Assembly (NCBI RefSeq): GCF_900700375.1
Contig: NC_041722.1
Coordinates: 5,874,967-5,938,966 of the forward strand
DNA length: 64,000 nt
Source: Denticeps clupeoides
Taxonomy: Eukaryota; Chordata; Actinopteri; Clupeiformes; Denticipitidae
Direction of reading: 5' to 3'
Within the stretch, counting starts at the first letter, position 1; the number at the start of each line of letters is the position of its first letter. This document shows, piece by piece, positions 10,033-21,034 of the stretch. The position numbers and the translations under genes are program-made. The notes below the pieces were generated by a model, which saw only the letters and a program-made list of their open reading frames with translations, did no database searches and was not told the origin of the DNA.

Positions 10033-11136
10033 GGCTGCGTTCTCAGTCCACTTCACGACTGCACCGCCCTGCACAGCTCGAACCACATCATCAAATTCGC
10101 CGACGACACGACCGTGGTGGGGCTCATCAGTAACAACGATGAGTCGGCTTACAGAGATGAGGTACAGCAGCTGGCTGCCTGGTGCAGTGAGAACAACCTG
10201 TCGCTGAATGTGGACAAAACAAAGGAAATGATCGTCGACTTCAGGAGAACTCGCCCCACACACACCCCACTCAGCATCCACGGCTCCACGGTTGAGACTG
10301 TAAAAGACACCAAGTTCCTGGGAGTCCACATCTCAGACGATCTCACCTGGACCACCAACATCACCTCCATTACCAAAAAGGCCCAGCAGCGTCTCCACTT
10401 TCTGAGACGGCTGAAGCGAGCCAACCTGCCCCCTCCCACCCTCACCGTGTTTTACAGGGGCACCATAGAGACTGTCCTGACCAGCTGCATCTCCGCCTGG
10501 TTCGGTAACAGTACTGTTGCCGATATCAGGCAGCTTCAAAGGATCATCAAAGCAGCTGGTAACATCATCGGAGCGTCTCTTCCGCCACTGCAGGACATCT
10601 TCTACAAGTGCTGCATCAGAAGAGCCTCCTGCATCGTGCTTGACCCCTCACATCCATCACATGGACTTTTTACACTCCTCCCATCCGGCAGACGCTACCG
10701 CAGCATCAGGTCTCGATCCTCCAGGATGCGTGATAGCTTCTTCCCACAAGCCATCAGGCTCCTGAACACACTACCTGCACTTCCCCCCACACACACTCGC
10801 ACTGTGGACTAACTCTGTTGCACCTCTGCACTTTACACCTCATTGCTGCAATTAAGCACACGCTGCTATACGGACTACCTCTTCATGTTGCACTGAAACC
10901 AATAACTGTACTATCACTACTGTTGTTTATTTGCACAGTCTAAACATGTATATATCACTGGTCACTAAAATGTATATTTTGTATCTTATTTATATATTGT
11001 ATTTCATGTGACGCATCTGTTTTTTGTTGTCTACTTTTATGTTGCACTGTGTAAACTGGAGCCACGTCTCCTCGTCTCTCTGTATATCTGCACAATATAT
11101 ACAAGAGATGACAATAAAGTTTACTTGAACTTGAAC
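10033..11136 (+). mobile_element. Rex1/CR1-group LINE, 5'-truncated
   Basis: A continuous frame from 10033 to 10812 gives GCVLSPL, then the reverse-transcriptase motif FADDTTVVG and the following YRDEVQQLAAWCSENNLSLN, KFLGVHISDDLTW and the C-terminal LLPSGRRYRS. About six codons seem to be missing between GCVLSP and HDCTA compared with relatives. The 3' UTR ends in 'gacaataaagtttacttgaa', the usual end of this LINE group. There is no endonuclease region, so it is a 5'-truncated insertion. The reading frame is otherwise clean, which suggests it is fairly young. Confidence 0.85.
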
Positions 11137-11149
11137 TTTTTGGTAAACG

Positions 11150-12540
11150 AAGTAAGCAGTTTTGATAGTTTGGAGATACTTTGGAGAGTTTAGAGCGAGA
11201 GAGAGAGAGTTATGAGAGATTTATAAGAGTGACGAGAGAAGGAGAGGTGAGAGGATGGAGCCAGCTAGGAAGAGGAGGATTACCTAACATCATTTCAGGT
11301 GCATTATGTTTGCTTTTCAAGAACTGCATTTGTCACTGTTTCTTATTTTATTCAAAGGTGAGGTGCTTATTGTGTTCCAAGGAGTTGAGGTACAGTAACA
11401 ACACCTCATCCATGCTAGGGCATTATCGTGCCTTGCATGAGAATAAGGAGGAAACTGAAGCTTCACCTACACAAGGTAAGTAATTACAATATTACAAATG
11501 CACAATTTGTCCATGTTGACTTTTGTTTATTGTGCAAAAAAACAAAAAGACAACCAACAGACACTTATTCTCAGCCACCAGGAAACAAGAGCTGGATAAA
11601 GCCCTTGTCTCCATGATAGTGAAGGATACACAGCCCTTCAGTATTGTAGATGACATTGGATTGAGGACAGTTGTTTCCAAACTGGATCCCTATTATGTTC
11701 TCCCTACAAGGCCGGAATGTATGGGTGCATGCCTGAAAGACATGAGTACTTTATTGTACAACTCACATTTCAGCACTATATATTTGTTTCCTTTAGGCTC
11801 TGAAGGCCATGGTGGAGGCCGAGTATGAGTCAGGCGAGGAGAAGGCTAAGGCTAAAAGGTGGCTGCTGTTAGCCTTACGTCTGACATGTGGACATTCATC
11901 AACATGGATGCCTACCTGGCTGTAACATGCCAATTTGTGGGTGAGAAAACCACGCTCAGTGCAGAAAATATTGCTTGTGTGAAAGCTTCCCGATGGAGGA
12001 ATGGGGAATCACTAATAAGGTGACATGTATGGTTACTGATGGTGCTCCCAATATGGTTGCCTGTGTGAGAGAGCTGAAGCCGGAGCATCATATTTGCATT
12101 GCACACACGCTTAATATGATTGTGAAGATGGCTCTTGACCAATACCCTGTGCTCATTGGCATCCGGGCCAAAGCAAGGAAGATGGTTGGCAACTTTAGAA
12201 GCAGCACCACTGCTAAGGTATGCTCTTTCCCTTTATTCCAATTTATAAGAACGCTAATAGTTTGTGTGTGTTCCTACTGCAGTGATTTATTGGCCTACTC
12301 ATCTGTATCTTTACAGGAGAAGCTTACACAAGTGCAGCTTCATCTGGGATGGAGGAAATTAAGTTAATTCAAGAAGTGGAGACCAGATGGAACACAAACT
12401 CATTGTTTTATGAGCAATAAATGAACAAGACAAGGTTCTAAAAGCCCTATATCTCCAGGGGGAGCGGTTGGTAAATGTTCCCACTCAGAATAAGCTCGGG
12501 AATGTGAGTTTCTCTCTCTCACACACACACCTCAAGGGCA
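11150..12540 (+). mobile_element. hAT-superfamily transposon remnant (ZBED-like)
   Basis: Broken coding pieces lie on the plus strand. The first is a BED zinc finger (CLLCSKELRYSNNTSSMLGH, with H-x4-H) at about 11347-11450, followed by a splice-donor-like site. Next come KKTTNRHLFSATRKQELDKA and QPFSIVDDIGLRTVVSKLDP at 11540-11700. The last is MVTDGAPNMVACVRELKPEH with CIAHTLNM at 12024-12150, then VETRWNTNSLFYE near 12380. The order BED finger, catalytic core, Trp-Asn region is typical of hAT transposases of the ZBED group. Several stops and intron-like gaps break it. The 5' leader (11150-11280, 'tagtttggagata') resembles that of the hAT derivative at 52848-53704. Confidence 0.75.
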
Positions 12541-12755
12541 CAATTTGAAAAGACTGAGGGGATGTAAAAGACAACTGTTCCATTAGGCTATAAACACACT
12601 TTGTATTAACTTTTAAAATAGAGAAACTGAAATGACATAAGATGCTCAGAAGTATTTTATTCTCCTTCTTTCACATTACATTACATTACACATTACATAT
12701 TACATGCAGTCCTGCAGTGTTGCTACAGATTCCCACCCCCCACACATCTAGCAAG

Positions 12756-12960
12756 GGGTGGTAGTAGCCTAGTGGGTAACACACTCAAGTATGAACCAGA
12801 AGACCCAGGTTCAAATCCCACTTACTACCATTGTGTCCCTGAGCAAGACACTTAACCCTAAGTTGCTCCAGGGGGGACTGTCCCTGTAAATACTGATTGT
12901 AAGTCGCTCTGGTTAAGGGCGTCTGATAAATGCTGTAAATGTAAATGTAAATATAAATGT
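12756..12960 (+). mobile_element. tRNA-derived SINE, family 2, with L2-type tail
   Basis: It starts GGTGGTAGTAGCCTAGTGGG and has a B-box GGTTCAAATCC. The body reads 'tgtccctgagcaagacactt', and the 3' end is 'aagggcgtctgataaatgct' followed by (GTAAAT)n. That tail matches the L2-type LINE copies at 34230 and 52654. Confidence 0.9.
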
Positions 12961-13216
12961 AGCAATAAAGGGTATATAGGGTATATATAAAAACAATATA
13001 GGTCACAAAACAATATAGGTTTTGTGAGGAAAAACTATATACAGAATTTTTTAAAAACTATATACAGATTTTTTTAAAAAGCACTGAGGCACCATCCAAA
13101 TCTATTTTCAATTGAAGTGCTTCTGTAACAAAACAAACAAAAAAGCTTAGAAGGCAGAAAGCTTAGAAGCCCAGCCCAGGTCCGGCTCTTCTGATGGAAT
13201 TTGTGAAGGTCCTGCT

Positions 13217-13290
13217 CATCCCAATCAAATGCGGAAAAGCCCATGTCGCCGACAGCGAATCACAGGCTACAGTCCAGGAGGACAAAGATG
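13217..13290 (-). pseudogene. Third, partial copy of the cdc25-like duplicated exon
   Basis: 'gcggaaaagcccatgt', 'agcgaatcacagg' and 'agtccaggaggacaaaga' repeat the first part of the exon at 13371-13553 and its upstream flank. The copy ends after about 70 bases and lacks the conserved exon core. Confidence 0.6.
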
Positions 13291-13370
13291 TAGAGTCAGA
13301 ATCTACAGAGGAGTCCATTATGGGGAGGGATTGATGATCTGTACTTACAGAGTAGTTATATATTACTTAC

Positions 13371-14421
13371 AGTTTGGGAGGGTCTGACGTCATGCACCAT
13401 TGGGATGTAAGTATCAGCTGAGATCCTCATCCTCTTTTCTCTGACAGGTGGCCTCTCATCTGGTGGCGCCCTTCTTTTTAATTGAGACCGTCCCTCTAGA
13501 CTGGGCGTTGAGGGAGAGCGGAAAAGCCCATGTGGTTCAGAGCGAATCACAGACTACAGTCCAGGAGGACAAAGATGTAGAGTCAGAATCTACAGAGGAT
13601 TCAAACGAATCAAACAGTAAGAAATCAAATCATGTCTCACCGATCCAGGACCTTCAGCTGGTTCATCAGTCACTACTGGAGCAGTAAGGACACTGGCCAT
13701 TCCCACTGGAACGTTGGAGACAATCTAAAGAATTAAATGTCATTTTAAGGATTACACAGAACTGTTTTAGTATGAAACATTAAACTGTCATGGTAACAAA
13801 CACTGACATACAAACAATAACAGCTATGAATAAAATAATAGTGAACTCTTTGATATTTGAAACTGAGACAAGAAAATAAACAAATAAATAGATATATGAG
13901 TCCATTATGGGGAGGGATTGAGGATCTGTAGTTACAGAGTAGAGTTATATATTACTTACAGTTTGAGAGGGTCTGACTTCATGCACCAATGGGATGTTTG
14001 TATCAGCTGACATCCTCCTGCTCTTTTCACTGACAGGTGGACTCTCATCTGGTGGCGCCCTTCTTTTTAATTGAGACCGTCCCTGAATACTGGACATTGA
14101 GGGAATCTTCAGCTTGGGCGGTTCACATTGACTGTAAAGAGAAAAAGAAGCATTAACTATTATATGAAAAGCCAATAAGACAGCAGACAACACGAGGATA
14201 ACGGCTTATTAAAGAGTTTAGAAACTGTACCTTCCGAGACCTGCCAGGTTGTTCATTTTTATGCACGATTTATTCACGGGGGACAGCACGTCCGAGGGTC
14301 CAGCGGGGGAGAAGAACAGAGTCTTCACAATTGGGGAGCCCGTGGACACCAAATCCGGCAGCGAGACCTGAGCGAGTCTTCGGCCAGGCTGGGGGTGAAG
14401 GCTGTCCGGGCTGAAGTCCAT
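13371..14421 (-). CDS. cdc25-like phosphatase, 5' regulatory exons only
   Basis: Three minus-strand exons join in phase. Exon 1 is 14231-14421 (ATG at 14421, donor GGAAG|gtacag). Exon 2 is 13960-14131 (acceptor ctctttacag, donor gtaagt). Exon 3 is 13371-13553 (acceptor ggactgtag, donor gtaagt). Exon 1 gives MDFSPDSLHPQPGRRLAQVS and, near its end, VLSPVNKS with MNNLAGLG, like the LSPVT...LAGLG start of CDC25 proteins. Exon 3 gives LFRSPSTPSLEGRSQLKRR with REKRMRIS, like the LFRSPSMP...LKR...KRRRS regulatory segment of CDC25B/C, which holds 14-3-3 and Cdk sites. Exon 2 repeats GRSQLKRRAPPDE, so exons 2 and 3 are a tandem exon duplication. CDC25 activates Cdk-cyclin by removing inhibitory phosphates. 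Its rhodanese-type catalytic domain (HCEFSSERGP) is not in this window downstream, so this is a gene fragment or a gene whose 3' part was displaced. Confidence 0.6.
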
Positions 14422-15010
14422 ATTTGCCCGCTATGCGCAGTGTCCCCAAAAAACGGGATTAATCGGTGACAAACTCCTGTGAATTTGCAAATCGCACTGG
14501 CGACGAACACGGACACGGAGTAAGCACGCTAACGGTCCCGATTGCAAAGCAGGTGAAAATTTAAAAAATAATAATTAAAAAGACATCTTCATTTGTCTTC
14601 CTCCTTCCTTCGGCTGTCAGAAAGCTGCCGCCAAACGCGCACTCTCTCTGACCCTCGGGATCCACTGTGGGGGAGAAAAACTCGAGTCTGTATGTCAGCC
14701 AGATTGTATCTATGTGCAAACCAAGGCAACCAGAAGCGTCAAACCTCTGACCAATAGCAGACACTGTTATTATGTTCTCAACCAATCACAACCGTGATTG
14801 AAGGGGCGGACGGATGACATACAGAATCGACATCCAATCAGAAGCGGGTCGGTGACAGCTGGTCCGAGCCATTATCCAATCAAATCGTGACCTGGACCTG
14901 AAGGGTGGGTGCAGAATAATCCGCGTACAAAAAATGAGCAGATTTTCCCGCGGAACGTTTCAAGCTGCGACTGGACCACCCCCGACGAAAGCCCGTCAGC
15001 CAATAGAAGA
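14422..15010 (-). promoter_or_regulatory. CCAAT/E2F-rich promoter of the cdc25-like gene
   Basis: Within 600 bases upstream of the cdc25-like ATG there are five CCAAT motifs written on the plus strand (14751, 14782, 14833, 14876, 15000), that is, reverse CCAAT boxes for the minus-strand gene. A TTTCCCGCGG E2F-like site lies at 14943. Several CCAAT boxes at 30-50 base spacing plus E2F is the known layout of NF-Y-driven cell-cycle promoters. It may also serve a plus-strand transcript. Confidence 0.6.
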
Positions 15011-15188
15011 GCGAGTTTTTGTTGCGGAAACGTGCCATTTAAACACGACACGCGGTCTTTTAAGATTTGCTATACATTACGTTTAATTTCACAATGGCTA
15101 ATTCACACATTTTGATTTTGTGCAGGGTACAGTTAGAATAATCGTTTTTTTTAAATATACATACAGGCAAATGAACACCCTCCATCTG

Positions 15189-15206
15189 GATATATATACG
15201 ATATAT

Positions 15207-15238
<32 letters not shown>
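15189..15238. repeat. (AC)n/(AT)n microsatellite
   Basis: A run of TATATA, then ACACAC (about 20 bases), then ATATAT directly precedes an L2 tail relic. Confidence 0.9.
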
Positions 15239-15385
15239 CGTCTAGCACTTAACAATTCCCTAGCATGTTCTATTCCTGACAAGTTAGGCCTTATCGGGGC
15301 ACTTAGTTTTGTAACTCAAAATCTATAGAAACCGAATGAGGAATGCCAAGTCTGCCAAGTAAAGTAAAGAAAAGAAAAGAACGTT
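15239..15385 (+). mobile_element. L2 LINE 3' tail relic
   Basis: 'cgtctagcacttaacaatt', 'gacaagttaggccttatc' and 'tctatagaaaccgaatgag' match the 3' UTR of the L2 at 25578-25690. It ends in an (AAGT)n-like run. The ATG of the open frame at 15343-15615 lies inside this relic. Confidence 0.75.
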
Positions 15386-15406
15386 TTAACTCCATCTCGG
15401 CCGCAG

Positions 15407-16504
15407 ACAACGTCAGAGACGGGGAGGTGACAGCGCGTCAGGGGGGTGGGGACAGCTGGCCGCGTCGTCACCCCGCTCCTTCACTCCTCCGACGCGCTGC
15501 TCCTGCGCTGCTGCACGGACCGAATCGCCTACAACGAACCTGGATTCATTACACGTGCCGAGATGCAGATCTCTTATTCAGGAAACGCTGCCGACTGAAG
15601 ACTGGACCCCAGTAGGTTATTGTTTCTTTTCCCTATAAAATGATATGAAGATGCTCCTTCTCCTACTTTCTCTCTCCTATGTCTTGTTGGCTGGGTAGAA
15701 TTAGCTGCCAGTCCTGCCAGTTTGTTTCTGAATTTTATCATTTAATGGCTCAATTCTGCTTGCAAGATGTTGGTGTGTAAATATGGGCTGCAGTGTGAAT
15801 GTCACAGCCTTCTCTTAACTAGGCTGCACAACGACAACAACACAAATAATATTAATAACTCATAAATGGAACAGGAAGGTGAATGATCTGAGGAACACCG
15901 AGTATAAAATTGAAATGCACTTATGACGACTGCTGAGTGTGTTTTTGACATTTGCTTGCGTTGTGTTCAGGTGTATTCAGTGGGATCCAGATGATCATGG
16001 CGATCCTCAGGTATGACGGGAACTTTTACATAACTGGAGTTTTTACATAACTAACAGGTACCTGGAAGTAAAAGAACTGGTGCTCTGTGTGACTCACACA
16101 TGCAGCGCGATCGGGGATGGCTCCATAATCGTCTACGCATCTTTCCAGAACCTCCCGCAAACGACTGAGGTGCGTGTGTGGACGTTTGAGGTGATGTTAT
16201 TTATGAGACCATGTGCTGCATTGTTCTGAAATAGTAAGGAACATGATCTGTGGGACCCATTTGCCATTAGTCGAAAATGAGGGGTTTCCTGCGGTGTTGT
16301 CTTTGACTCTGTGTTTTATTAGGAGTGCGTTGTTTCACTGCTGCCTACCACTCACCGCTCTCTCTCTCCCTTTTTCTGTTTAGGTGTAGATTCGTTTCTG
16401 CGGAGTGCAGTCGACCTGCTGTTGGGGCTCTGCTGTACACAGAGGCCTGTGACAGACGGAACATCTGCTACATCCTGCACGCTGTGGAACACGTAACAAA
16501 CACG
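15407..16504 (+). CDS. Possible spliced gene, unidentified
   Basis: Four stretches with splice-like borders lie on the plus strand: about 15407-15608 (GC-rich, donor ca|gtaggt), 15971-16011 (acceptor ttgttcag), 16056-16169 (KELVLCVTHTCSAIGDGSII) and 16384-16507 (ECSRPAVGALLYTEACDRRN, stop TAA). The last two look protein-like, but the phases across all four do not join cleanly, and one frame meets a stop at the first junction. I recognise no family. The cdc25-like promoter region lies just upstream, so a divergent transcript is possible. It may be a decayed gene. Confidence 0.22.
16264..16306 (+). repeat. 40-base dispersed repeat, partner at 17308-17348
   Basis: 'cattagtcgaaaatgagggg' followed by 'tttcctgcgg' and 'gttgtcttt' occurs twice in the same orientation, 1.04 kb apart, nearly identical. 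It is unclassified; the two may be ends of one insertion. Confidence 0.7.
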
Positions 16505-16540
16505 TAAAGTGAATACACACATCATATACACCCACACAGG

Positions 16541-16776
16541 GCCTGGCGGGCAAGGAAGCGGAAGGTTGGAAGGTTGTCCGGTTCGAATCCCGAGCCGCCG
16601 AGGTGCTGCTGAGGTGCCACTGAGCAAGGCACAGTGCCCACACGCTGGTCCCCACATGCCTGTCATGGCTGCCCACTGCTCACCTAGGGTGATGGTTAAA
16701 AGCAGAGGACACGTTTTGTTGAGTCACCGTGTGCTGTGCTGCAGTGTTTCACAATGACAATCACTTCACTTTCACT
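16541..16776 (+). mobile_element. SINE family 1 copy
   Basis: A degenerate 5' end ('gcctggcgggcaaggaagcg') precedes 'ccggttcgaatcccgagccg', the body, and the 3' part 'gttaaaagcagaggacac' to 'caatcacttcactttcac'. Confidence 0.85.
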
Positions 16777-18535
16777 TGCTGCAATGAACAATCCATACGT
16801 TCTGCATATTGCACATTATTTACAAGAAACATGCATGTCATACCAATTGCATATCTGCTGACTGACAGTGTGTAGAATTATCTATGCAGCGAATCTGTGG
16901 GTGCCAACAATACAGAAAAAGGATGAATTGTAATGTGTGGGGATTAAAAATAAGGGAGAAAACGACATTGTACTCTTGTAGGTTAGGGAAGCAGGGTTTC
17001 TTTCCTTGATTCTTGCGATCCTGAAACACAAATCAATGATCACAAGCTCAGTTTTATCCACAATTCATTCTTGTTGGAACATGCTGCTGAGTCCAGGCTC
17101 TAGCATCCGTTTCCCATTTAGACACATGCATCCGAACGTAAAAAGCAAGCAGCTACAGATTTGCAGCCATTGTTGGTACTTTCCCTTTGTTACGTGATAT
17201 GTAAGTGAACCAGTGGGTGTTTTTGTGCCTGTTTATAAGAAATTATATTTTGGTTTTTTGGAAGGAGGTTTCCTTCGTTTTTTTTTTTTTGCATTCGTAG
17301 TATGTGACATTAGTCGAAAATGAGGGGTTTCCTGCGGCGTTGTCTTTCAAACAAATGAGCGCCGTTTTCTAAAGTCTATGAGTGCAGCACACAAATAAAC
17401 TAAATTGACATACAGCAGTAAAATTTCAAAACGTGGTGTTTTTATATTTGTAACGTTTGAGTAACATCAGATGGTACAATTTACCATCACCTCACATTTG
17501 AAAATGTGACACTGATTTCATATGACAGTTCAACAAACAAGTTAATTATAATAATAATACATTTTAAATGAAATAATTACTGTTTTGGTCTATTTTAGCA
17601 GCGAAAATAGATCTGATGAATCAGTTTTCATTTTTTTTCCTCCTCCCTACAGCATGTCATCTAAATGTTCCCTCTGTCACAACCATGGTGGCATGACGAG
17701 GCAGTTGAACGGAGACGATGACGAAACTGGACAAGGAAGAAGGACGCAATCACGAAACCAGGGATTAATGGGTGAAGAACAGGACAGGGGAGACATCCGA
17801 GATGTTGGTGAACATGTAACATATCGCAGACCTGACGGCGAACAGAAACAAACAGGGCAGCTTTATACATTCGACACAGTTGAAAACGATTAGGGAACGA
17901 TTCGAGTAACCCCTTTCAGACCAGATCATGACACCCTCTGAGTTTGCCCCTTGCAGTTCTGTGCTCAGGATTGTGATAGAGGCCATAAAAAATTTGGTCC
18001 TGAGTATGTCTAGTTTCATATTGTAAATGCTAGATGTCACATTGAATATGCCCATCAATGGGAGAGAATAATAAACAGAGCTGCATGAATGAATGTCTAT
18101 CAGGCTCAAGGTGGCATACAGGATTAAAGAACCATAAATCGACAAATTTGAGAAGCAATTCTTATTGTCTTGGTTTGTTACAAATGTCAGACATGTATTT
18201 TGCAACCAAACTGCAAAAAAAAATGATAGATCTATACTTTCATGTTCAATATGTAATGTGCATTTAGTTTTTTTTTTTTTTTGGAAATAAACTTAAACTA
18301 CAATTCTACTACATGCAAAACAATGCAAATACAAACTCCACAAAAAGGCTAGCAATATTAGTTGAAAGACCCTGGCAATCTCCATGATACATTTACACTC
18401 ATAAATTTATAATTATGCTGTTACAGGCATTTGTATAGATCTTTAGAGAACTATAGACAATGAACTGTACACAATACTAAATGCGACATCTAGTGTTTAT
18501 ATCTATGGTTCACGCTTAGCACATTGCATGTGTAA
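16777..18535. other. Mostly unrecognised spacer
   Basis: It contains the second 40-base repeat (17308-17348) and the repeat partner at 17561-17650. The rest is AT-rich. A plus-strand open frame at 17655-17893 follows an acceptor-like site, but I cannot assign it. Confidence 0.35.
17561..17650 (+). repeat. Dispersed repeat, partner of 9296-9412
   Basis: 'tctattttagcagcgaaaat' with 'agatctgatgaatc' and a T-rich end, nearly the same as 9320-9400. Confidence 0.6.
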
Positions 18536-19749
18536 AATAGCATAGTTCATAAATAATTTGTCATTTAAAGTATTGCTAGAGCAATACCCTCTCCAGACTA
18601 CCTGATTTATAAATTAAGCACTGGCCATGTCTTACAGTCTGTTTTTTCTCTACTTTATCCATACTTTAAATTAGTATTCAAGTTTTGTCAACATGTGAAC
18701 ACTGAAAACTGTTTATATCATAAATTAGAGAACAGAAAACTGCTGACAGTTTGTCAAAGTTTAGAACACAGATTTAAAATATGCTGACAAGAGCTTTGAA
18801 TTGATGAAGTGTGAGTGAAACAGATTCATAAACAGAAGTGTGAGGAAAAGTGTGGGTCTGACAGTCTTATCTCTAAAAGGAATGTGTGAGATCGTGTTCT
18901 GTGCTGGCACCAACAGACACAAAGATAAACATCAGTGCTTCACTGACTATATATACATGTCACTGTGTTCAGACCTTTGGAGATTCTTATAGCAAGTCTT
19001 CTCATGCGCGCATGTAAATAAAACCTGACTAAATTCATTTAACTGTTTCTCATTGTGGCTCCTCAGACGCTCGGTGATGGAAAGAATTTCCATGACAAAA
19101 GCATGTGTTGAAATTCATCTCTGTTAATAATCATCTCCTGCTAATATGAAAACTATAAAAATTGCACCGCCATACTCACTTGTTCCTAACGAAAATACAG
19201 GTTGGTACAGAGGTGATATTTGGAACAGACTTTTGCAACACTGAATTGATGCCCACACATGCAGCCCACCTATACAAAGGAATGCAAGTCACTACTGCAT
19301 AGCTGTTAAATATCAGAATTTCAGTGCGTTGCATGACGTTTCACAGCAGCACCTCCTCTGTCTTCCAGACTACCTGGTTTAGTGATTAAGGACTAGCAGA
19401 TGCTTATATGGCATTACGTTTTAGTAGAATCAAACTGTTCCATAACATGAAGAAAGGACATGAGAAGACACCAGCATAAAGACAAAATTTACAGGAACGT
19501 CCTTATAGGGGATGTTCTGCCTAGATTTTGTGAAAGTGAAAAGAAAGGCTGAAAATTGTGGCCACAAAAAAATATCAAATATATGAGGCAAAACATTATT
19601 TAATGTGAAGGTGTGGATTCAGTCTTTAATAAGGTGAAAATAATGTTTTCTGTTTTTATACAGTGCTTAAAAATGGTATCTATCACAGATAAGAGAACAG
19701 AAAATTGATGACTGAAAATTTCTGTCAAATGTATAAAGGGTCTATTTTG

Positions 19750-19960
19750 GGGGCAGTGGTGGAATCACAGGAAAAGAAAGTGAACTAATAACAGGAAAGT
19801 TGCGTGTTCAAATCCTGATCTGCCAAGGTGCCACTGAGGTCCCCACACATACTGCTCCTTGGGCACCTCACCAAGGGTTAAATGCAGAGGACACAGTGCT
19901 TGCTTGGTCTTTATCACAATGACAAAATCACTTTCATGTTCACTTTTTGCATGTAGTGCC
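19750..19960 (+). mobile_element. SINE family 1, degenerate, shared with copy A
   Basis: It begins GGGCAGTGGTGGAATC and continues with the same body and 3' end as 784-995. Both copies carry it, so it inserted before the duplication. Confidence 0.8.
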
Positions 19961-21034
19961 CTGTCCCATCAGTGTCAGTTACTATCTTACAAATACATAG
20001 TGTAGAAACAAGATCAATGTTTTATGATATAGAGCATCCAATCCTGACATGATTATTGTCGTTGGAATGATGGATATTGTATATGTTAAAATTATTGTGG
20101 AAGGATCTACCTTTTGTTCTTACCACAACACTCATTTCTCGTGTTAGAACATTTTTATTGTCACTCTTTTTAACACTCTGACCTTCTACAGAAGCATGTA
20201 ACAAAAATAAATGCAGAAAATATCAGAGTTGACCACTATCCACTGTCAATACTGCAGTTAAGTGGAGTTATTAGGAATAATAGTAACACAGCATTTAAAA
20301 ACACAGCACTTGTGAACATCCAAGCATCTAATAGTCAATTTATATAGAGAAAATACAGATAATTACTGTAAGAATAAAAAAATACAGATAATCATACTGT
20401 ATGTGAAAGATTACAAAGTAGGAATCAGCCTATTCCATATGATTGAGTAACATGAGAGCATTTCATGCTTGAAATGACTGTTTACAGCTACACATTCTAT
20501 ACAATCCAGTGACAACCCAGTGGTTTGTGTTAAGAGAGTCATGTATACAGTGTGTATAATGAAGACAACAAGTAATTGTGAAAGAAGCAGCACTACACTG
20601 TACTTCATTCAGGTTGGCTGGACATGGTGAGGAAGGAGGACGTATACGCACAGTGTCACCAGGCAGAGGTTTTATTACATGATGCACACAACGTCCGGAG
20701 TAGCCCCTTCCAAACCAGATCCTGACAGATTGCACTTTTAGTGATTAAGCACATTGAAATATTACTTTTTCTATGATATAAGAATAAAAACAATTTAATA
20801 ATCAGCTTCATAAAAGTTGTTTCAAGCAAGGCGTTTTCAACAAAAGACTGACTCAAGATACACAACATTTTATGTTTTTAAATCATTTGTCTGTTATGTA
20901 TGAATTCTAAATACATTGAACACCAGGGAGGAAAAACAGAACCTTAAACCATTGATTTTCATTACACACTAATGCTTCCCAACCACACGACCCAGGCTTT
21001 GTAAGGGGTTCTGTGTCCCCATTCCAACACACCG

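Noticed and set aside
15343-15615. 90-codon open frame starting MPSLPSKVKKRKERF as a gene start
   Set aside because: Its ATG and first codons lie in an L2 3' tail relic with an (AAGT)-like run, so the start is probably accidental. Only later exon-like pieces were kept, at low confidence.
17655-17893. Open frame starting MSSKCSLCHNHG, reminiscent of a DM-domain start
   Set aside because: Only the C-x2-C-x2-HG phrase matches; the later zinc ligands and basic region of a DM domain are missing.
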